Part shown: piece by piece, positions 1 to 8,900 of the stretch
How the letters are laid out: each line of letters begins with the position of its first letter
How positions within the stretch are numbered: the first letter of the stretch is position 1
Notes under the pieces: generated by a model
Database searches by the model: none
What the model saw: only the letters and a program-made list of their open reading frames with translations
What the model was told of the DNA's origin: nothing
Program-made: the position numbers and the translations under genes
DNA from: an uncultured Bryobacterales bacterium
GTDB taxonomy: Bacteria > Acidobacteriota > Terriglobia > Bryobacterales > UBA6623
Length of the DNA: 17,399 nucleotides
NCBI GenBank assembly: GCA_946887065.1
Contig: CAMPKL010000013.1
Span: 1 to 17,399 of the forward strand
Direction of reading: 5' to 3'

Positions 1-1
1 G

Positions 2-2080
2 TCCAACACGCGCACCTTTTCGCCGACCTTGGTCAATGAGTTGCGTTTGGGCGTTAGCCTTTTCGACAACGACAAGTTGACCAGGTTCAACGGTATTCGC
101 GACGTTTCGTCCGAGCTGGGCATCCCCGGTCTGCCGATCCCCGATCCGCAAGCCTGGGGTACGCCGGCAGTGAGCGTCGGCGGCAACAACGACTTCTCCG
201 GCTTCGGCGAAGCCTCGGGCGGCCCGTTCATCAACAACAACCGCAACTACCAGATCGTCAACAACACGAGCTGGATTCGCGGCAACCACACCATCAAGTT
301 CGGCGTCGACATCTCCGAGTCGCGCTACCAGCAAGTCGGCAACCAGTTCGCCCGCGGCGAGTTCAACGCCAGCAACATCCAGACCTCGGACCCGAACAAC
401 GCCGGCGGGACCGGCAACGGCTTCGCCGGCTTCATGACCGGCTGGTTCAACCAGGCGACCCGCGCGGGCGGTCTGCCCAACGTGCAGTTCCGCCGCAAGC
501 CGATGATGTTCTATCTCGAAGACACCTGGAAGGTCACTCCGAAGCTGACCATGAACATCGGTCTGCGTTACGAGAACACGCCGCCATGGCATGACAAGCA
601 CTCGGGCTTCATGAACCTCATGATGTCTTGCCCAGGCGTCGACGACACGGGCATCGACGAAAGCTGCCCGGTGCCGACTCTGGTTCGGCCGGTAGGCATC
701 AACGACGATCCGTTCGAAGGCCTGGCCTTCCACTTGGCGGACATCGTTCCCGTCGCGATCAGCGACGAGCTGCTTCACAGCCGCCGTCTAGTCAAGTGGG
801 ACACCAACGACTTCGCGCCGCGCGTCGGCATCTCCTATGCCCCGAATGCGAAGACGACCGTACGCATGGGCTACGGCATGTTCTACGCCCAAGACACGGC
901 CAACCCGGTCTTCGACATGGCCCGCAACTTCGGGGCCCGCGATGACGCTTTCAGCTTCAATGTAATCCCCGAGGTCAACTTCGAGAACGGACCTTGGGAG
1001 AACAAGTTGCCGGGCAACTGCTCGGGTTGGGACGGAACGTGCCTCAACGGACTTTACACCTTCGGCAACGACTCCGGCCGCATAACGCCGAACATCCAGC
1101 AGTGGATTCTCAATGTTCAACGCCAGGTTACCGACACCTTACTGGTCGAGGTCGGCTACATGGGCAGCGTGGGCCACAACCTGCAGAAGATGCACGGTTG
1201 GAACCAGCCGCTGCTGCGTGCCGGAGCGGCAGACAACACCAGCGTGGCTCAGCGCCGTCCTTGGGGCGAGGCCTCCTACGGCATCCTCCAGACCATTTCC
1301 AGCATGGGCAACTCCAACTACAATGCTCTGGGCGTCAAGGTGCAGCAGCGCAGCACTAACGGTCTGACGTACCTTCTGGGTTACACATGGGCCAAGTCGA
1401 TCGACGACTCGTCGGCGATCCGCGTCAACGGCGGCGATAACTTGTTCCCCCAGAACTTCTACGATTGGAGCGCCGAGCGCGGTCTATCCCAGTTCCACAC
1501 GTCTCACCGCCTGGCGGCCTCGATCCTGTACGATCTGCCGCTGCGTTTCGACAACAACCTGCTCGAGACGCTGGGCGGGGGCTGGCAGATCGCGACGATC
1601 TTCACTTTCTCGGCTGGTACTCCCCGCAACCAGGGCGGCTGCCCCGGCAATCCGACTTTCGGCGCCGGCGGCAATCAGGCTATGCCCGACGCAACCGGCA
1701 TCAACCCGAACAAGGGAGAGAAGACGGCTGAAGCTTTCTGGACCAAGGCGCCCAAGGGGTCCAACGTACTGTCGAACTCGTTCTCCTGCGGCGGCTTCAT
1801 CCCAGGTGAAACTTCGGATCCGACCTTCCGTTACCGCTACGGCAACTCGACCCGGAATTCCCTACTCGGACCTGGCGTCGCCAACATGGACTTCTCGACA
1901 ACGAAGAACTTCCGCATCAACGAATCGATGGGCGTGGAGTTCAAGTTCGAGTCCTACAACGCAACCAACCACCCGAACTGGAATCCTCCGAACACCGGTA
2001 TCGACAACCCGCAGTACGGCAGAATCACCAGCGCGCGTGACATGCGCATCAACCAGTTCGCGCTGAAGTTCAACTTCTAA
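2..2080 (+). CDS. Oar-like TonB-dependent outer-membrane receptor, 5'-truncated by the window edge
   Basis: This is the C-terminal 692 residues of a large outer-membrane beta-barrel. The frame is open from base 2, so the true start, signal peptide, carboxypeptidase-regulatory-like domain and plug lie outside the window. The TTG at 29 is an internal leucine. Seen: many alternating strand/turn segments typical of acidobacterial Oar-like receptors, such as FYLEDTWKVTPKLTMNIGLR, a FAPRVGISYAP segment, and an ending QFALKFNF with a terminal Phe, the usual outer-membrane beta-signal. The family is thought to take up large substrates such as glycans or peptides by TonB-driven transport; the substrate here cannot be read. 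The visible part has exactly six cysteines, at fragment residues 210/222, 340/347 and 547/596, in short loop-like stretches. A strong terminator follows, so the gene probably ends its own transcript. Family call is secure; substrate unknown. Confidence 0.9.
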   Translation, partial: SNTRTFSPTLVNELRLGVSLFDNDKLTRFNGIRDVSSELGIPGLPIPDPQAWGTPAVSVGGNNDFSGFGEASGGPFINNNRNYQIVNNTSWIRGNHTIKFGVDISESRYQQVGNQFARGEFNASNIQTSDPNNAGGTGNGFAGFMTGWFNQATRAGGLPNVQFRRKPMMFYLEDTWKVTPKLTMNIGLRYENTPPWHDKHSGFMNLMMSCPGVDDTGIDESCPVPTLVRPVGINDDPFEGLAFHLADIVPVAISDELLHSRRLVKWDTNDFAPRVGISYAPNAKTTVRMGYGMFYAQDTANPVFDMARNFGARDDAFSFNVIPEVNFENGPWENKLPGNCSGWDGTCLNGLYTFGNDSGRITPNIQQWILNVQRQVTDTLLVEVGYMGSVGHNLQKMHGWNQPLLRAGAADNTSVAQRRPWGEASYGILQTISSMGNSNYNALGVKVQQRSTNGLTYLLGYTWAKSIDDSSAIRVNGGDNLFPQNFYDWSAERGLSQFHTSHRLAASILYDLPLRFDNNLLETLGGGWQIATIFTFSAGTPRNQGGCPGNPTFGAGGNQAMPDATGINPNKGEKTAEAFWTKAPKGSNVLSNSFSCGGFIPGETSDPTFRYRYGNSTRNSLLGPGVANMDFSTTKNFRINESMGVEFKFESYNATNHPNWNPPNTGIDNPQYGRITSARDMRINQFALKFNF

Positions 2081-2127
2081 CTATTCACTTTGCCCTCGCC
2101 TCCTGGTCCCCAAACCTTGGTAAGGGC

Positions 2128-2170
2128 AGGGGCGTTCCGGTCAGACCGGAACGCCCCTTTTATTTTTTTA
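2128..2170 (+). terminator. Rho-independent terminator of the receptor gene
   Basis: A perfect 14-bp stem (2128-2141 with 2145-2158, GGGGCGTTCCGGT core) closes a three-base CAG loop. It is followed directly by a T-rich run (TTTTATTTTTTTA, 2158-2170). It lies 47 bases after the receptor stop codon and separates the receptor from the next unit. Confidence 0.92.
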
Positions 2171-2228
2171 GAGGGACTGATCGCCGCCTGGCGGAGCGCG
2201 TCCCCGCCGGGCCTGGGAAACGATCCCC

Positions 2229-2256
2229 TTGACGAGCGAGTCTAAGATGCTAGGAG
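2229..2256 (+). promoter_or_regulatory. Possible sigma-70-type promoter for the TPR/TamB-BamA unit
   Basis: TTGACG at 2229-2234 matches the -35 consensus at five of six positions, and a poor -10 candidate TAGGAG lies 16 bases further at 2251-2256. The terminator just upstream means that a promoter is needed somewhere in 2171-2292, and this is the best pair I can see. The -10 element is weak, so the assignment is tentative. Confidence 0.25.
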
Positions 2257-2292
2257 TCACCGTGGCTGTCAGACTACGGCGAGAATACCTAG

Positions 2293-2976
2293 ATGCGCAT
2301 TTTGAGACATTTCCTGGTTTTAACCATCTCGACGGTCGCGGGTTTGAATGCCGCTTCGCTGCAAGAGGTAAGACAACTCCGTTCGGCGGGCAACCTCGAT
2401 GCCGCCTATAGCATGTTGCAGGAGGTTCTTGCCAACGAACCGGAGTCGGCCCCGGCGCACTATGAAATGGGCGGAATTCTGATCGACCGCAAGGACTTCG
2501 CCGGCGCCGAGCAAGAGTTCGCGCGGGTCGAGGAATTAGGGAGGATGGGGCTCGCTCTGATTGGGCAAGGCCGTGTTCGCTTGGCCCAGGAACGGGCGCC
2601 CGAGGCTAAGCAACTGTTCGACCGGGCTCAAGAGCAGACGCCGCCCGCAGCTGACTTGCTGAACCAAATCGAGACAGCGGGATCGGAGGAAGCCAAAGCG
2701 GCCGCCCGTGCGGAGGCGGACAATGTCGCGGACCTCTACTACGGCCGAGGCCTGACGAATGCACTGCTGCGCGATTACGCTGCGGCCGCGGCCGATCTAG
2801 AGACCAGTCTCAAGCTGGACCCGGCTAACGCGAAGGCGCACTATTACGCCGGGTTGGCCTACAACGCACTCAAACGCCCCGACATGATGGTTTCCCATTT
2901 CCAGACTTATTTGACAATGGAACCGAATAGTCCGGAGTCGGCAAGGGTCCGTTCGGTACTGGGCGGCGTGCGCTAA
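2293..2976 (+). CDS. Exported TPR-repeat protein
   Basis: A 227-residue protein with a Sec-type signal peptide (positive MRILRH, hydrophobic FLVLTISTVAG, likely cut after the Ala near residue 20). There is no lipobox cysteine, so it is predicted to be soluble in the periplasm. The mature part is alpha-helical with TPR-like units at about 22-53, 54-85, 146-178 and 180-212; the last two, with LKLDPANAKAHYYAGLAY, are the clearest. The middle (about 95-145) is Ala/Glu-rich helix. TPR proteins are protein-binding scaffolds and no enzyme motif is present. The ATG at 2293 is chosen because it gives a clean signal peptide, though no strong Shine-Dalgarno precedes it. It lies 17 bases upstream of the giant TamB-BamA gene on the same strand, so the two are probably co-transcribed and the TPR protein may be a periplasmic partner of the giant. 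That role is inference. Confidence 0.85.
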   Translation: MRILRHFLVLTISTVAGLNAASLQEVRQLRSAGNLDAAYSMLQEVLANEPESAPAHYEMGGILIDRKDFAGAEQEFARVEELGRMGLALIGQGRVRLAQERAPEAKQLFDRAQEQTPPAADLLNQIETAGSEEAKAAARAEADNVADLYYGRGLTNALLRDYAAAAADLETSLKLDPANAKAHYYAGLAYNALKRPDMMVSHFQTYLTMEPNSPESARVRSVLGGVR

Positions 2977-2982
2977 GGGAGG
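2977..2982 (+). promoter_or_regulatory. Ribosome binding site supporting the GTG start of the giant gene
   Basis: GGGAGG immediately follows the TPR stop codon and sits 11 bases before the GTG at 2994. It supports the non-ATG start; the next residues give a basic N-terminus followed by a membrane helix. Confidence 0.6.
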
Positions 2983-2993
2983 TCAATTCGACA

Positions 2994-5900
2994 GTGGGTC
3001 GCAGCAAGCGGGTGCGAGTCGCCCTGGCTGTGGCGGGAGCGATTGTCGTTCTCGTCATAGCAGCACTTGCCGTGGTTCATTTGCCGTTCGTACAGCGCGC
3101 AGTCCTGGAGCAGGCCCGGCAGTTCGCTGATAGCTCCGGCTTTCAACTGGAGGCAGCCGATCTAGACTACAACCTGCTGACAGGTCACGTGTGGTTGCGG
3201 GGAATCGTAGTGCGGGCAAACGGCGCCGCCGATCCCACACCCCTGTTTCAGGCCGACCTTCTCGACATCAATCTAGGCGTACGCGGAGTATTCCGCAAAA
3301 GGCTGCACATCGAGCAAGGCCGCCTTGTGAGACCGCAACTCGCCGCCATCTATCTCGCCGACGGAGGGTCGAATCTTCCTGGCAGGACGGATGACGAGGC
3401 AGCTCCCGCGGAGGCCGGCGGCGAGCCCCTTGCTTGGTCGATCGACCGGTTTTCACTTCAGGACGGATCGATTCTGTTGGAGGATCGTGATCTGCCGCTT
3501 ACCGTGAGTCTGCCCGTTTGGTCCTTGGACTTGTCGGGGGGCGAGGGCGGCCGCACGCAAGTCGCTTTTGTTGCCAACGAACCGGGCCGGCTTGATTGGA
3601 AAGGCCGGGTGAGCGAGATCGGTGAATTGGCGGTGCAGGGATCGCTGAGCGGCCAGGATGTGGATCTGTCCAATATACGGATCGATCTTCCGGCGATGGG
3701 CGCCTCTGGAACCGGTTCGATCCGATTCGGCGGCGATCCCGCCGAGCTTGCCGTGGATTTGGATCTCGCGGCTGAGGCCGCACGTCTGGCCGAGTACTTT
3801 GAGCTGGAGCAGGATGTTGCCGGAGCGATGGCCGTCAATGTCAGCGGCGGCGGTTCGCTGGAAGCGATTTCCCTGACCGCGGAGGCTCGCTCGGATTCCT
3901 TTCGCTACCGGTCCCTTGACAATATCGCGGTCGACATCGCGGCGGGTTGGACGATGGGCGCCGACATTGTCGATTTGCCTCGCGCGAACGTGCAATCCCG
4001 TTTCGGCGATGTCGAGGCGAGCGGCCGGATCGCAATCGACGCCGGTGCGACGAGCACTATCGAGGCGGCGATTCGCGGTCTACAGTTGGCGCCGCTTACT
4101 CGCGAGTTTGGGACGGGCGTCGTCGTCGCTAGCACCGCTGCCGGCGACGCCGAGTTGAGTTGGCAAGGCACAGCCGCCGACCAAGTCATCGAGTCGCTGT
4201 CAGGCGCCGCCTCCCTGCGACTTTCGCCGGCGCTATCCTCGCCCCGGCAGAACACTGTGCCGCTGGGCGGCGTGGTGCGCTTGCGTGCCGCTGACGGCCG
4301 CAAGATCCTGAATCTCACTTCGCTCACCGCACTCGGAACCACCGCAGCAGGCCAACTGCATGTCGATGCGCAAGAGCGGCTCGGCGGCGAGATAACGATT
4401 GCGTCCGACGATGTAGGCGCCGGCTATTCCGCGCTGCAAGCGTTCTTAGGCGAGCCGGTCGATGGAGCTGCCGACATCGACGGACGGCTCGACGGGACGC
4501 TGCAGGTGAGCGGCACGCTGACGAGTCCGCGAGCGAGCGCCGTCCTCATGGGCGAGAATCTTGCAGCCGGTGAAATCAGCGGCGCGGCGATTGAGGTGCG
4601 AGCCGATTACGGAGACGATCAAATCGTCATCGAGAGCGCTTCATTAGGCTGGGCCGATCAGCGCGCGAATCTAGCGGGCCGCGTCAATCTTGGGGCGGCC
4701 CAGCCGGAGTTCGATCTGACATTCGATGCCGAGGGTCTGGACATCGGCGCGATGCGATCCGCTATCGGGAATGACGCCCCACTCGACGGATCACTCTCGG
4801 CGCACGGCTCCCTTGCGGGTACGACGGATTCGCCGTTGGTGGAGGCGTCCGTGTCGGCGAGCAGCCTGGTTGCCTATGGCCAACCGTTTGGCGCGATGTT
4901 CGCCGAACTGTCCCTCGCTGAGGGAGTGGCCTATCTGCGGAACCTGCGCGTCGATCAGTCGAACGTGGAGAGGCAGAGCGGTAACCTCTCGGCTTCGGGC
5001 GAATACCGGCTGGAAGACGGATTTTTTTCGCTTGTTGCCGAGGGACGAAGCATTAGCCTCGAACAACTCCGAATCAACGCACAAGAACCGCTGGGCGGGG
5101 TCCTGAGCTTCAACCTTGCGGCTGATGGAACGACGGAGGCGCCCCAATTGCGCGGCAATGCTTCCCTGGAGGGCGCAACCTATCAAGGCCGTGAGCTCGG
5201 TCCCCTGCGACTGGAACTGTCGACGCAAGAGGGCCGCGCCCGTATCGCAGCGCAAGCCGCCAAGTTCAATGCCGGGCTGAACGCCGAGGTCGATCTTGCC
5301 GCTCCCCATGGGGGAACGTTGCAGATGGAGCTCAACAACACCGACCTGAGTCAACTGAACCTAACGGGGTTCAAGGGCGAACCAGTCTCCGGTACGGTGA
5401 CGGCCACGTTTACGGCAGAGGGCGAGATCGACAATTGGCAAGACGCCGCGGCCCGGCTGGTGGTCCGCGAGGCTGACATCCGGGCCGTGGAGCGTTTACC
5501 TCTGCACACCAACGGCGATATCGTCGTGCGCTATGAAGACCGTACGCTCGTCGTGGATCAAGCCGCCGTTGCCGTTGGCAATTCCGCTTTCAATATCAGC
5601 GGCCGCTTGCCCCTCGACGAGCAAGTTGCTGGAAGCCAACTCGCAATAGGAGGCGTCGTCGATCTGAACGAAGTCGTCTCTTTCGTTCCTTCCGATACGC
5701 CGATTGGGGCGAGCGGCCGGGTCGAATTGGACGCGACGGTTCGCGGGTCTCTGACGGCGCCGATTCCGGAAGGCGAGGTTCGGCTGCTGGAAGCCGCGAT
5801 ATTCAATCAAGCCATGTTCAGTCCGCTTACGTCCCTCAACGGGATGGTGCGGCTTGGCGGCGAGACGGTCGAACTGCAAGGGCTAACGGGGGATTGGGCA

Positions 5901-8900
5901 GGCGCGAAACTCAGCGTAAGCGGCTCCGCTCCCTTGGCGCTTTTCGGTATGGCTGAAGCCGGAGTGAACGAGCAGCCGATTCTCCTCGATTGGTCGCTCA
6001 GCGGTTTGGTGATCGATTCGCTGACTGACCTTCCGCGCGGCACGGGAGGAACGGTTAGCCTTGCTGGGCACGTGGAAGGCCTGAGGCCCCAGATCGCCGC
6101 GTTGGAGGGATCAATCACGGTTACCGAGTTGGACGTCCACTACGACGACATCCGCTTGGCGCAGGCGCAACCTTCCCGCCTGCGACTGAACGAAGGCGTG
6201 TTGACGGTTGATAGCTTTGAATTGGCGGGGCCGAGTCTGCAAGCGGAGTTGACGGGGGACGTGCAACTTGTCCCCGAAGCGCTGCTCAATCTGAACCTCT
6301 CCATGGATACGGACGCCGCCGTGCTGGCGCTCGCGGCGGAGCAAGTCTCAGCCACCGGTCCTATTCAGCTTCGTCTTGCCGCTCGGGGAGCGCCGAGCGA
6401 TCCGGAGTTGACCGGCGAACTGGCTTGGAATCAAGGCGAGATCGCCTCGTCCCAGGCCGAACTTGCGGCTCAGAACTTGAACATGCAAATCGCCTTCACG
6501 CCTGGCACGGCCGAGGTCCAGCGCCTTACCGGATCTTTGAACGGAGGAAGCCTTGAGGCCAGCGGAAGCTTCGATTATGCCGGAACCGAAATCACCCGCG
6601 TCGACCTTGCCGCCAAGGCGAACGGCGTCTTTTTAGAGATTCCGGAAGGGTTGAGAACAGTCTCAAACGCGGACCTCACGATCCGGAGCCAAGGGGACAA
6701 CATCGTTATCAGCGGCCGGGTGGACGTGGAAGAGGGCGTCTATCGCGAACCGGTGGAATTCGACGCACTGTTGTTGGACTTGTTGCGGAACTCCGGCGGC
6801 CCGACCGAATTCGTTTCGGAGCCGAATCCGCTATTGGCGCGCACTCGTTTCAATATCTCCGTGAGCTCCATCAATCCCATCGTCGTCGATAACAACATCG
6901 CCCAATTGGGAGCGACGCTTGACGCACGCTTGACGGGAAGCTACTACCGGCCGGGCCTGGTCGGGCGGGTTGAGTTAGAAGAAGGCGGCGAACTCGTCAT
7001 TTCTGAGAATCGTTACTTCGTGGAACGGGGAGTCATCGACTTTCTGAACGAGGGACGCATCCAGCCCTCTTTGGATATCTTGGCCCGCACGAAGGTTCGG
7101 AACGAGTACGACGTCGAATTAGCGATTACCGGCGGCGGCGCTGAGCCGGTCGATACCCGCCTCACTTCGCCCTCACATACCGAATTGGGCGAGCCGGATT
7201 TGATCTCCCTGCTATTGACCGGCCGCCTACGCGAGGACCTGAGAGGGGAAGAGGTCAACGTGGCCACGGAGCAGTCATTGTCGTATTTGACGGGACGGAT
7301 TGGAGGCCGCCTTTCGCGGGCGGCGCAGGACACGTTGGGTCTAAGCGAGGTACGCATCGAGCCCAATCTGATCGCTGCCGAATCCGATCCCGGCGCGCGG
7401 CTAACTGTCGGACAAAACCTTAGTTCCTATCTCAGCCTGGTCTATTCCATGAACCTAGCCGACAGTTCCGATCAGATTTGGACTGTTCGCTATGACGTCA
7501 CCCGACGGTTCCAAGCTCGCGGCGTTCGGCAGGCAGATGACACCTACCGCTTCGACTTCCAGCACGATGTACGGTTCGGCGGCGGGCCAAGCGCCGGGCG
7601 CCCGGAACGCACTCACCGAGCTGAACGATTGGTGGGAACCGTCACGGTGGTGGGCGATCATCCCCTTTCCGAGGAAGAGATTCTCTCCAAGCTGAAAGTC
7701 GAAGAGGGTCGTGAGTATGACTTTTTCGCTCTCAGCAGGGGCTCCGAAAAGATCGAGGAAAAACTCGAAGGGCAGGGCTATTTAGAAGCGAAGGTTTCCA
7801 TCGAGCGCCAAACCAATGAAGCGACTGTCGACCTGTTGGTGACCGTCCAGGCCGGTCCGCCGGTGAATCTCATTTACGAGGGTTGGTCGCCGAGCCGCGA
7901 CCTGCGGAGGGAAGTGCGGCAACTCTGGAGCGACGGCGTTTTTGACGCACAACGGCTGGACGACTCTCGCCGCGCGATCCTTGCCGACCTGACGGATCGC
8001 GGTTATCTGGCCGCGGAATTTCGCACGGAGGTGACCGCCAGAGAAGACGGCGAGAAACGAGTGCTCTTTGAAATTCAACCGAACACGCGCTTTGAGAATG
8101 TGGAGCTGGCCTTTGAAGGAGTGACCGCCTTTCCTGCTGAAGATCTCCGCAAACAATTGAAGGAGCAAGGCCTCCTCAACGCCATCTACGTTGACGCGGA
8201 CGACGCGCTGGAATTCTTGGAGAATCTCTATCGCGCGGAGGGCTATCTAGATATCCAAATAGAAGCGCCGCGGCAAGAGTTGAATGAAGCCGATCGAACC
8301 GCGCGAGTGACGGTTCCGATTTCCGAGGGCCCGCAATACCGCGTCGGCGAACTCGCGTTCACCGGCAATGAGAAGCTGACCGATCAGCAACTGCGAAGCG
8401 CGGCCAACTTTATTCCGCAGGCGATCTATAACCCTCAACTGCTGCAGGAGCTATTCCTTCGTTTGGAGGAAGAATACTGGCGAGCAGGCTTTCGAGAGGC
8501 TGAGCTTGAGTTCCAGATGGAGAAGGCGGAAAGCGGAGCGACGGTCCGGATTGTTGTCGCTATCGAAGAGAATCAGCAGAGCATCGTTGAGCGAATCCAG
8601 ATAGCGGGCAATAGAGCCACGAGCGAAAACCTGGCGCTCAGCCAACTCGGGATCGAACCGGGCAAGCCGCTGAACTTCGAGGAATCCACGAAAGGACGCC
8701 GCGCCCTTTACGACACAGGCGCCTACACGCTCGTCGACCTGAGCTACACCCCGATTGAGACTCCCCGCGTCCCAACAGATCCAGGGGTGAAACCCGTTGA
8801 GGCGACGTTGAGGCTTCGTGAAGTACGGCCCTTCCAAATTCGATATGGAGGCTTCCTCGACACCGAAAACGGACCGGGAGGGATTCTCGATTTTCGCAAC

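Noticed and set aside
2229..2411. A 60-residue plus-strand ORF overlapping the start of the TPR gene.
   Set aside because: It lacks a ribosome site and recognisable protein features, and it overlaps the well-supported signal peptide coding region of the TPR protein in another frame.
3453..3995. A 180-codon minus-strand open frame within the TamB-like part.
   Set aside because: Several overlapping antisense frames of similar length occur here, which is typical of GC-rich coding DNA. No domain or signal sequence is seen.
7560..7640. Possibility that the giant gene is two genes joined by a sequencing error at the TamB/POTRA boundary.
   Set aside because: The frame passes through a Gly/Arg-rich linker without a stop, and there is no ribosome site plus start plus signal peptide at the head of the POTRA part, which a separate outer-membrane protein would need. 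An error that removed a stop and signal peptide is unlikely, though raw reads would settle it.
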